A stretch of 57,104 nt of DNA from Devosia geojensis. Lineage in GTDB: Bacteria; Pseudomonadota; Alphaproteobacteria; Rhizobiales; Devosiaceae. This document shows positions 34,100 through 42,843 of the stretch, piece after piece. Numbering within the stretch: position 1 is the first letter of the stretch; every line of letters begins with the position of its first letter. The stretch spans positions 1-57,104 of the forward strand of contig NZ_JZEX01000057.1 in assembly GCF_000969415.1 (NCBI RefSeq), read 5' to 3'. The position numbers and the translations under genes were made by a program. A model generated the notes under the pieces. It saw nothing but the letters and a program-made list of their open reading frames with translations. It did not search any database and had not been told where the DNA came from.

Positions 34100-34303
34100 A
34101 TGGGCAGGATGAGCATTCGCAATATACCCGATGCAGATATGAAGGCGCTTCGGCGGCTTGCGTCGGAAAACAAGCGCAGTATCGCTGCTGAAGTCCGCGA
34201 GGCTATCGCAAAGCATGTGCACACGAAGGGGTTCGGCACCTACCTGCACGAGCGCTACGGCGGTCTGCTACCGGATGATTTTCCGCTCGAGCGCGAGGCC
34301 TGA
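34100..34303 (+). CDS. FitA-like ribbon-helix-helix antitoxin, orphan
   Basis: 67 residues. The N-terminal part MSIRNIPDADMKALRRLASENKR followed by SIAAEVREAI is a typical ribbon-helix-helix DNA-binding unit of FitA/VapB-type antitoxins. The C-terminal about 25 residues (GTYLHERYGGLLPDDFPLER) would be the toxin-binding tail. No PIN-domain toxin follows in the 116 bp before the next gene or on the other strand. The start may be the ATG at 34100 or at 34109. It may instead be a stand-alone repressor. Confidence 0.7.
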   Translation: MGRMSIRNIPDADMKALRRLASENKRSIAAEVREAIAKHVHTKGFGTYLHERYGGLLPDDFPLEREA

Positions 34304-34419
34304 CCACACAGCAAGAATCCTCGTGAACCTCCGATAGAGTGTGCTACAAACTTGTCGGCACCTTTTTTGGGCAGCTGGGCAGCGTGGCGAAGAATTAGGC
34401 GGACATCTCAACGAGGGCG

Positions 34420-37400
34420 ATGGCGCGGCAACGGATCATACCCATCAGGCGTGAATACAACCGGTGGGTCGCCAACCAGACCCTGGAGGACTACGCGCTG
34501 CGCTTCACGGCCAAGTCGGCGCGGCGCTTTTCCAGCAACCGCATCTCGCAGACGGCGATCGGGGCGATCTCGTTCCTGGCGCTGGAGGCGATCGGCGGGG
34601 CGATCACGCTCTCCTACGGCACGACCAACGCCATCATCGCCATCGTCATCGCCTCGATCGCGATCCTTGCGGTCGGGCTGCCGATCTCGCGCTATGCGAC
34701 GCGGCACGGGGTCGACATCGACCTCCTCACCCGCGGGGCGAGCTTCGGCTATATCGGCTCGACCATCACCTCGCTCATCTATGCGAGCTTCACCTTCATC
34801 CTCTTTGCGATCGAAGCCTCGATCATGTCGAGCGCGTTGCAGCTCGCCTTCGGAATACCGCTCTGGATGGGCTACATCATCTCGGCGGTGGCGGTCATTC
34901 CGCTGGTGACGCACGGGGTGCGGCTGATCAGCCGCTTCCAGCTGATGACGCAGCCGGTGTGGATCGTCCTCAACATCGCGCCGTTCTTCTTCATCGCCTT
35001 CATGGATTGGGGGCAGTTCGACGTGTGGCGGGCGTTCGCCGGACTCGGACAGCCTTCAGCGCCGCTCGGGGGCATGTCGCCGTTCGACGTGGCGAGCTTC
35101 GGGGCGGCCTCGGCGGTGATCCTGGCGCTGATGACGCAGATCGGCGAGCAGGTGGACTTTCTGCGCTTCCTGCCGGCCGAGGAGCAGGCCAAGCGGAAGA
35201 GGCACAAGCTTGGCGTGTTTCTCGCTGGGGCCGGCTGGGTGGTGATGGGGGCGCCGAAGCTTCTCGCCGGATCGTTCCTCGCGGTGCTGGCGCTGTCGGC
35301 GGGCGTTTCGCCCGAGCATGCGTCGGAGCCGGCGCAGATGTACGCGGTCGCTTTCGGCTACATGATCCCCAACGAGACGCTGGCGCTGATCCTCATGGCG
35401 GTGTTCGTCGTCGTCAGCCAGTTGAAGATCAACGTGATGAACGCCTATGCGGGCTCGCTCGCCTGGTCGAACTTCTTCTCGCGGCTGACGCACAGCCATC
35501 CGGGGCGGGTCGTGTGGCTGGTCTTCAACGTTTCCATCGCGCTCCTGCTGATGGAGCTCGGCATCTATCAACTGCTGGAGGAGACGCTCGGCATCTTCTC
35601 GATCGTCGCCATGGCGTGGCTCTGCTCGATCTCGGCGGATCTCTTCGTCAACAAGCCGCTGGGGCTGGCCCCGCCCGGCATCGAGTTCAAGCGGGCGCAC
35701 CTCTATGACATCAATCCGGTCGGGCTCGGGTCGATGCTCATTTCGGCGACGGTGGCGCTGGCGGCGCATTTCGGGGCGTTCGGGGGGATGGCGGCGGCGC
35801 TGGCGCCCTATATCGCGCTGGTCGTCGCGTTCATTGCCTCGCCGACGATCGCCTGGGCGACCAAGGGCAAGTATTACCTGGCGAGAAAACCGCGCAAGGA
35901 ATGGCAGAACAGGCAGACGGTGACCTGCTCGATCTGCGAGCATCCGTTCGAGCCCGAGGACATGGCCTGGTGCCCCGCCTATGCGGCGCCGATCTGCTCG
36001 CTCTGCTGCTCGCTCGACGCGCGCTGCCACGACATGTGCAAGCCCAATGCGCATTTCCGCGCGCAGACGCGGGCTGTGGCGGCGAGCATCCTGCCGGATT
36101 GGGCGCTGGCAAAACTCCAGACCCGGCTCGGGCGCTACGGCATCGCCTCGGGGCTGGCGGTGGCGATGATCGGGGCCATCCTCGGGCTCATCTACTATTT
36201 CGCCAGCCGGGCGGCGCCGGAGACGGCGGAGGTGGTGGGCGGCACCATCGCCGTCGTCTTCTTCGTCTTTGCGGTGGTGGCGGGGATCGTCACCTGGTTC
36301 CTCGTGCTGGCGCGGGACAGCCGGCTGGTCGCCGAGGAGGAGAGCACGCGGCAGAACACGCTGCTGCTGAAGGAAATCGCCGCCCATGGCCGCACCGATG
36401 CGGCCTTGCAGAAGGCCAAGGAAACAGCGGAGGCCGCCAACCAGGCCAAGAGCCGGTATGTGGTGGGGCTGAGCCACGAGCTGCGCACGCCCCTCAATGC
36501 GGTGCTCGGCTACGCGCAGATCCTCGAGCGCGACGAGAGCGTGCCGGCCGGCCGGCGCTCGACGATCCAGGTCATCAGGCGGAGCGCCGAGCATCTTTCG
36601 GGCTTGATCGATGGGCTGCTCGACATCTCGCGGATCGAGGCGGGGCGGCTGCAGGTCTATTCCAACGAGATCAACATCCACGACTTCCTCGACCAGATCG
36701 TCGACATGTTCCGTCTGCAGGCAGAGGCCAAGGGGCTGGAGTTCCGCCACACGCGGGCGGCGAACCTGCCGCAACATGTGCGCACCGACGAGAAGCGGCT
36801 GCGCCAGATCCTCGTCAACCTGCTCTCCAACGCCATCAAGTTCACCGACAGCGGGTTCGTCGGGTTCGACATCACGTATCGTTCGCAGGTCGCGACGTTC
36901 AGGATCACCGACAGCGGGCACGGCATCGCGCCCAGCGACATCGGGCGCATCTTCGAGCCGTTCGTGCGCGGGGAGGCCGAGCACAACCGGCTGAAGCCGG
37001 GCATCGGGCTCGGGCTCACCATCACCAAGCTGCTGACGGAAACGCTGGGCGGTTCCATCATGGTCGAGAGCGAGCCGGGGCAGGGGGCGACGTTCCAGGT
37101 GCGCCTGATGCTGTTCAAGGTCGACCGGCCGGCGGCGCGGACGTTGGAGGACCGGCGCATCCGCACCTACAGGGGACCGCGCCGCACGATCATGGTGGTC
37201 GACGACAATGCCGACCACCGCGAGATGATGCGCGAGATGCTGCAGCCTCTCGACTTCACCGTGCTCACCGCCATCGACGGGCCGAACTGCCTGACTCTCA
37301 CGGAAGGAGTGAAGCCGGACCTCTTCTTCATCGACATCCTGATGCCCGGCATGACGGGCTGGGAGCTGGTCAGGCGCCTGCGCGAGGGCGGGCAGACGGC

Positions 37401-37800
37401 GCCGATCGTCATGCTCTCGGCCAATATCGGGGACGGAGCCAACAAGCCCGAGGGCGATCCGGGGCATAACGACGCCATCGCCAAGCCCTTCAGCCTGCGC
37501 CAGCTCATCGAGAAGATCGAGAGCCACCTCGATCTCGAATGGGTGGAGGAGGAGCCGGCGCAGAAGACGGGGCCGACCCAAAAGGCGGGTTCAAAACTGC
37601 GTTCGCCCGGCCCCGAGCACTTGCGCGAGCTCATCAGCCTCGGGCAGATCGGGCATGTGCGCGGGATCGATGCCAAGCTGACGGAACTGGCGCGCGAACC
37701 AGAGAACGGTCCGCTCGTCGATACCCTGCGCGAGCGCATGGAGGCCTATGACTTCACCGGCTATACGCAGATCCTGGAGGGTGTGAGCGAGAATGAGTGA
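34420..37800 (+). CDS. NCS1-permease-like / Cys-cluster / hybrid histidine kinase-receiver sensor
   Basis: 1126 residues. Residues about 1-485 form a 12-helix domain resembling NCS1 purine/cytosine permeases (NRWVANQTLEDYALRFTA at the front). Residues 503-540 carry eight Cys (503, 506, 518, 526, 529, 530, 536, 540), a likely metal site. Two further helices lie at about 574-593 and 603-625, then a linker coiled coil. A HisKA domain has the phospho-acceptor His686 in SHELRTPLNAV. HATPase follows with its N-box around 800-807 and DSGHGIAP. A receiver has Asp928/929, phospho-Asp972 and Lys1022. A C-terminal helical tail of about 80 residues ends the protein. It probably senses a small nitrogenous solute through the permease domain and passes phosphate to the next gene's product, whose start overlaps by eight bases. 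It is divergent from urtABCDE. It is comparable in concept to CbrA, which carries a different transporter fold. Confidence 0.88.
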   Translation: MARQRIIPIRREYNRWVANQTLEDYALRFTAKSARRFSSNRISQTAIGAISFLALEAIGGAITLSYGTTNAIIAIVIASIAILAVGLPISRYATRHGVDIDLLTRGASFGYIGSTITSLIYASFTFILFAIEASIMSSALQLAFGIPLWMGYIISAVAVIPLVTHGVRLISRFQLMTQPVWIVLNIAPFFFIAFMDWGQFDVWRAFAGLGQPSAPLGGMSPFDVASFGAASAVILALMTQIGEQVDFLRFLPAEEQAKRKRHKLGVFLAGAGWVVMGAPKLLAGSFLAVLALSAGVSPEHASEPAQMYAVAFGYMIPNETLALILMAVFVVVSQLKINVMNAYAGSLAWSNFFSRLTHSHPGRVVWLVFNVSIALLLMELGIYQLLEETLGIFSIVAMAWLCSISADLFVNKPLGLAPPGIEFKRAHLYDINPVGLGSMLISATVALAAHFGAFGGMAAALAPYIALVVAFIASPTIAWATKGKYYLARKPRKEWQNRQTVTCSICEHPFEPEDMAWCPAYAAPICSLCCSLDARCHDMCKPNAHFRAQTRAVAASILPDWALAKLQTRLGRYGIASGLAVAMIGAILGLIYYFASRAAPETAEVVGGTIAVVFFVFAVVAGIVTWFLVLARDSRLVAEEESTRQNTLLLKEIAAHGRTDAALQKAKETAEAANQAKSRYVVGLSHELRTPLNAVLGYAQILERDESVPAGRRSTIQVIRRSAEHLSGLIDGLLDISRIEAGRLQVYSNEINIHDFLDQIVDMFRLQAEAKGLEFRHTRAANLPQHVRTDEKRLRQILVNLLSNAIKFTDSGFVGFDITYRSQVATFRITDSGHGIAPSDIGRIFEPFVRGEAEHNRLKPGIGLGLTITKLLTETLGGSIMVESEPGQGATFQVRLMLFKVDRPAARTLEDRRIRTYRGPRRTIMVVDDNADHREMMREMLQPLDFTVLTAIDGPNCLTLTEGVKPDLFFIDILMPGMTGWELVRRLREGGQTAPIVMLSANIGDGANKPEGDPGHNDAIAKPFSLRQLIEKIESHLDLEWVEEEPAQKTGPTQKAGSKLRSPGPEHLRELISLGQIGHVRGIDAKLTELAREPENGPLVDTLRERMEAYDFTGYTQILEGVSENE

Positions 37801-38719
37801 GCTCATGCGCGGTCAGGACGTGGTCCTCGTCGTCGACGATTCACCGGAGGCGCTGGGGTTCCTCACCAGCGCCATGGAGGAATCCGGCGTGACGGTGCTG
37901 GTCGCCAAAAGCGGCGAGGCGGCGCTCGGCATCGCCGGGCGGGTGACGCCCGACATCATCCTGATGGATGCGGTGATGCCCGGCCTCGACGGGTTCGAGA
38001 CCTGCCGGCGCCTGAAGGCCGATCCGGCGGTGGCGCATGTGCCGGTGATCTTCATGACGGGCCTCACCGACACCGAGCATGTGGTGCACGCGCTCGAGAG
38101 CGGCGGCGTCGACTACCTCACCAAGCCGATCAACATCGACGAGCTGAGGGCCCGCATCCGCGTGCACCTGGCCAATGCGCGCACCGCCCAGAGCGCGCGG
38201 GTCGCGCTCGACGCGGCCGGGCGGCACCTGATGGCGGTTTCCGCCGGCGGCGAGGTGCAGTGGGCGACACCGCAGGCGAACCGGCTGCTCGCCTCGGCGG
38301 GGATCGACGGCGCGGCGAAGGTCGGCGCGCGGGTGCGGGATTGGCTGGCGAGCCGGGGAGATGTCGCGGCGAAGGCCGGCGAGACCTTCGCCTTCGATCC
38401 TGCCAACGCCGGCAGCCTGCAACTGGTCTGCCTCGGCAGCATCGGGGCCGACGAGCACCTTTTCCGGCTGCTGGCTCCGACGGGCGACAATCCGGACGAA
38501 ATCCTCAGGCAGAATTTCGGGCTCACCCAGCGCGAGAGCGAGGTGCTGGCGTGGATCGCGCGGGGCAAGTCCAATCGCGACATAGGGGAAATCCTCGGCT
38601 TGAGCCCGAGGACGGTCAACAAGCACCTGGAACAGGTCTACGCCAAGCTCGGGGTGGAGAACCGCGCCTCGGCGGCGATCAAGGCGACGCACGTGCTGCA
38701 GTCGCCCTTCGAGGGCTGA
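37793..38719 (+). CDS. LuxR-type response regulator
   Basis: 308 residues. The N-terminal receiver has Asp15/Asp16, phospho-Asp59 (LMDAVMPGLDGF), Thr89 and Lys111, so it is complete. A middle region of about 100 residues is PAS-like in look but not assignable. The C-terminal LuxR helix-turn-helix spans about 244-300 (LTQRESEVLAWIARGKSNRD, TVNKHLEQVYAKLG). Overlap with the sensor kinase gene makes them a cognate pair. Likely targets are the divergent urea transporter genes, which is inference. Confidence 0.9.
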   Translation: MSELMRGQDVVLVVDDSPEALGFLTSAMEESGVTVLVAKSGEAALGIAGRVTPDIILMDAVMPGLDGFETCRRLKADPAVAHVPVIFMTGLTDTEHVVHALESGGVDYLTKPINIDELRARIRVHLANARTAQSARVALDAAGRHLMAVSAGGEVQWATPQANRLLASAGIDGAAKVGARVRDWLASRGDVAAKAGETFAFDPANAGSLQLVCLGSIGADEHLFRLLAPTGDNPDEILRQNFGLTQRESEVLAWIARGKSNRDIGEILGLSPRTVNKHLEQVYAKLGVENRASAAIKATHVLQSPFEG

Positions 38720-39067
38720 AACCGGTCGCCGGAGACCGCCGAACGGCCGGTCCCCGGCAGAGGTGTTTGCACCGATCGGCGCGTTGCAAGGCATGTGCCA
38801 GCCGCGGCGCCGAAAGCCAAGATACTGAGGCGGCGGGGAAACAGCGCGCCGGCCCTTCCGCCCGCGGGTCGAGCCCTCGCAGACGCCTGCCTAAAGGTTC
38901 ATCGGTATGCGTAAAAATTACAATGCGGCGATGCAAAACGGATGACCACACGTCACGGATACGTTATATTTCCGTCACCGTAGGTTCATCCTTCGGCAGA
39001 GGTTGTTTGCACCGACACCCTCGGCCCCGTGCCATCGCACCAATGGCGCGGGGCTTCATATAAGGGC
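38720..39067. other. Intergenic region with a short direct repeat
   Basis: 348 bp between convergent genes. A 20-base unit beginning CGGCAGAGGT and ending TGTTTGCACCGA occurs at 38755-38775 and again, with one inserted base, at 38995-39016. The word AGGTTCATC also occurs twice (about 38894 and 38982). A relatively AT-rich patch lies near 38905-38975. I see no gene, and no clear terminator. Confidence 0.4.
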
Positions 39068-39871
39068 TTACTGTTCCAGCCGCGCCAGCACCGTTCCGTC
39101 GGCTCCCTTCAACTGCAGGGCGCCGTCGACGATCTCGTAGCTTTGCGCGTTCTCGAGAGCGGCGAAGAACGCCTGCTCCTGGGCCAGGGACTCCTCGCAC
39201 GCCATCATCGTCGAGAAGACGTTGGTGATATCGATCTTCGAGCCGGTGACTTCGAGGCTGCCGCCATAGGTGTTGCAGCCGCCATTGCCGCCGATCTGGC
39301 CGGGCGAGACGATGAGGGTGGTCTCGAATCCTTCGGCTGCCGGTTCGCCGTCGAGCTCGACCAGTCGCCAGTTGCCGTCGAGAGCGGCGTCGGCGGGCTC
39401 GTCGCCTTCCGGCTCACCCTCGGCGGGGGCCTCGTCCGCGGGTTCTCCCGCCGCCGGATCGCCCGACGAGGCGCGGACCAGCATCAGGTCGACCGGCAGC
39501 TCGACCGAGAGCGGATCGAGCGCGTTGCGCGTATCGGTGATGAACCAGAGATCGTCGCCCACTTCGATGCGGGCGGAGACGGCGTAGGTCGCACGGTCCT
39601 CGATGCTTGCCGGATCGAAGGTGAGGGTGAAGGGGATCGGTACCTGCCCGGCCGGATCGACACGGGTCGAGGCGATGATCCTGGCCGGTGCGTCGGCGAG
39701 GGAGACGTCGGCAAGCTGAACCTCAAGGACCGCATCGGGCGGCAAAGCGATGCGCTCGCGGTAGCTGGCGGTACCGGAGATCGATGCGCCGTCGGCGAAG
39801 GCAGTGCCGGCGAGGAGGGCGGCAACGAAGAGAGCGGCCGGAGGGGCGAAACGGGCGAAAGCGGTCTTCAT
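39068..39871 (-). CDS. Secreted YbaY-domain plus META-domain protein
   Basis: 267 residues: signal peptide (PPAALFVAALLAGTAFA), then a YbaY/pilotin-like beta domain at about 25-140 (GTASYRERIALPPDAVLEVQ, LTFDPASIEDRATYAVSARI). A Glu/Pro/Ala linker at about 145-170 leads to a META/HslJ-type domain to the end (WRLVELDGEPAAEG, GGNGGCNTYGGSLEV, FSTMMACEESLAQEQAFFAAL). The two Cys could pair. There is no lipobox Cys. META proteins are linked to heat shock and novobiocin resistance in E. coli; the role here is unknown. The ATG follows AAGGG. Confidence 0.8.
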   Translation of the reverse strand: MKTAFARFAPPAALFVAALLAGTAFADGASISGTASYRERIALPPDAVLEVQLADVSLADAPARIIASTRVDPAGQVPIPFTLTFDPASIEDRATYAVSARIEVGDDLWFITDTRNALDPLSVELPVDLMLVRASSGDPAAGEPADEAPAEGEPEGDEPADAALDGNWRLVELDGEPAAEGFETTLIVSPGQIGGNGGCNTYGGSLEVTGSKIDITNVFSTMMACEESLAQEQAFFAALENAQSYEIVDGALQLKGADGTVLARLEQ

Positions 39872-39974
39872 GGAAAATCCCTTCGTCATCATTGTCGGTG
39901 TGGTGCGATCTAGACGCGACTTTGCGTAAAACGGCATAGCACCGTGCGCACAACTTGCATCAAACGCATGTAAA

Positions 39975-40652
39975 TCAGGCCGAAGATTGCCGGATATCCA
40001 CCAATTTGCTTGGCTGCGGCGCTGAAGGCGTCCCGGGCGCCAGCAACAGCTGGAGCGCGGCGGACGCTTGCGCCGGTTCGAGCCGGGTTTCGTTCAGCAG
40101 CGGCGTCGGATCCGCGCTCCCGGCCGGCGTGAAGGTGAGCTCGGCAAGGCATATGGCGGCTTCGGAAACGGTGCAGACGAGGGCCTGCATGTGGGCGGCC
40201 CAGCGTGCGTTGCCGTCGACGAAGGGCAGGGCGAGGACAACGCCCGTCGCACCCCGCGGGTTTTCCATCAGGTCGCGGTAGCGCGCATGGAAGGGGACCG
40301 CCGAGGGGTTGGCCTGCGGATCGAGCACCCAGCCGAAGCGTTGCAGCGGGTCGGGCCGTTCCATGAACGGGCGGGCGCGGGCGAGCACATGGAAGCCCCG
40401 ATCGAGCAGCAGGAGGTTGCGCGTGGAGCCCGAGACGCGGCGGCGCAGCGCCGCCAGCGGCTCATCGTCCGGCCCCCACAGCAACCGCTCGAGGGCGGCG
40501 GCATGATGCGGACGCGGTGTGTCGCGGCCGTTCTCCCAACGGCTGACCTGGCTCTGCGCCACGCCGAGGGCGATGGCGACCGTGCGCTGGCGCAGGCGCG
40601 CCCGCACCCGATAGGCGCGCAGCGCTGCGCAGATGTCCTGCGGCATCGGCAT
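39975..40652 (-). CDS. XRE-type helix-turn-helix regulator with C-terminal sensory-like domain
   Basis: 225 residues. The HTH spans about 8-60 (AALRAYRVRARLRQRTVAIA, GVAQSQVSRWENGRDTPRP). The remaining about 150 residues resemble the ligand- or PAS-like part of MmyB-type regulators (LLLLDRGFHVLARARPFMER, NPSAVPFHARYRDLM), but I am not certain of the family. The ATG at 40652 follows GAGGTCC. The open frame continues upstream without coding character. No target is evident. Confidence 0.78.
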   Translation of the reverse strand: MPMPQDICAALRAYRVRARLRQRTVAIALGVAQSQVSRWENGRDTPRPHHAAALERLLWGPDDEPLAALRRRVSGSTRNLLLLDRGFHVLARARPFMERPDPLQRFGWVLDPQANPSAVPFHARYRDLMENPRGATGVVLALPFVDGNARWAAHMQALVCTVSEAAICLAELTFTPAGSADPTPLLNETRLEPAQASAALQLLLAPGTPSAPQPSKLVDIRQSSA

Positions 40653-40937
40653 TTTCGGACCTCGATGACGTTTTTCGGTCCGATCATGGCCTTCGGGAGA
40701 GGCGATGACAGTTAATCGCCCGCAGAACCTGCATTCACCATGAATCCATACCATTCCCCATCCGCATAACCACGCATGGGGCGGCGCGCCGGCGGGGAAC
40801 CCTTGCCGGGCCCACCCGTTTCTCCTGCGAGCGGCATTTCCGGCACGCGCACGGTTTCGGGTGAGCCGCCGCAAGGGCTGACGCTCCCTTGCGACATCCC
40901 CGAGGGGGCGCGGGACTTCGGTCCCGCGTCCTTGCCT

Positions 40938-42056
<1,119 letters not shown>

Positions 42057-42141
42057 GGCGTCTCCCTCCCTTGCGGAATGGTTCAATCAAGCAGGAAACG
42101 CCCGGAAAGTCCTTGCAAACTCATGCGAGGGCGGCGAGTGT

Positions 42142-42158
42142 TTCGGAAATTCTCCGAA
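42142..42158. promoter_or_regulatory. Dyad between ald and the Lrp-type gene
   Basis: Perfect 6-bp arms TTCGGA and TCCGAA around AATTC. The size and AT-rich centre suit an Lrp/AsnC-family operator. It lies 26 bases before the regulator start and about 90 bases before ald, so it could serve both autoregulation and ald activation. Confidence 0.5.
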
Positions 42159-42183
42159 TGATCTGGCATATGGCGGGAAACAA

Positions 42184-42642
42184 TTGCAGGTCGACGATCT
42201 AGACCGAAAGATTCTGCGCGCATTGCAGGCCGATAGCCGCAGGAGCGTGCAGGAGCTGGGCGAGGCGGTGGGGCTCTCGCCGTCGGCCTGCCACCGGCGC
42301 GTGCGCGCGCTCGAGGAGCGGGGGCTGATCGACGGCTACCGGGCCGCGCTCAACGCGGAGCGGCTCGGTTTTTCCATGCAGTTCTTCATCGAGGTGGGCC
42401 TAACCAGCCAGAGCGAGGCGGCGCTCGATGCGTTCGAGGCGGCGGTCAGGGACATTCCCGAGGTGCTGGAGTGCCACCTGATGGCCGGGCAATCCGACTA
42501 TATCCTGCGGGTCATCTGCCGCGACCACGAGGATTTCGAGCGCCTGCACCGGCGGCTCTCGGCGCGCCTGCCGGGCGTGGCGCGCATCCACTCCAACATG
42601 AGCATCCGCACGGTCAAGGCGCGAACGGGACTACCGCTATAG
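42184..42642 (+). CDS. Lrp/AsnC family transcriptional regulator (AldR-like)
   Basis: 152 residues: an N-terminal winged helix (DDLDRKILRALQADSRRSVQ, LSPSACHRRVRALEERGLI) and a C-terminal RAM ligand-binding domain (VLECHLMAGQSDYILRVICR). Its place next to and divergent from ald suggests an alanine-responsive activator. The start is proposed at TTG 42184, which gives the family's usual length. The open frame reaches back into the ald promoter region, and no good ATG is available near the start of homology. Confidence 0.85.
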   Translation: MQVDDLDRKILRALQADSRRSVQELGEAVGLSPSACHRRVRALEERGLIDGYRAALNAERLGFSMQFFIEVGLTSQSEAALDAFEAAVRDIPEVLECHLMAGQSDYILRVICRDHEDFERLHRRLSARLPGVARIHSNMSIRTVKARTGLPL

Positions 42643-42783
42643 TGCCAGTTGCCTGTTTCATGTGCAGTTGAAGTTTTTGCGCGAATTTTCGCCGTTTACG
42701 CTTGCATTGCGACGCAAACCACGCTTGAGTGCCCGTCACTCCTGCAAGGAGCCGCATGCTGATTGAGGGAACGCCAGCGTGCA

Positions 42784-42817
42784 GGCCCGGGCGCCAAGCG
42801 CCCGGGCCTTATTATTT
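42784..42817 (+). terminator. Rho-independent terminator
   Basis: A perfect 11-bp stem GGCCCGGGCGC / GCGCCCGGGCC with loop CAA, followed by TTATTATTT on the plus strand. It lies 140 bases after the Lrp-type stop codon and could end either that mRNA or a separate small transcript from 42643-42783. Confidence 0.85.
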
Positions 42818-42843
42818 CAGAGTGTCGTGAAGTCAGTGGCGGG

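Noticed and set aside
42756..42830. A 24-codon mini-ORF with an AAGGAG box
   Set aside because: It runs through the intrinsic terminator stem and its 3' half encodes only the stem, so translation is unlikely. A leader-peptide role was considered but there is no gene downstream on that strand.
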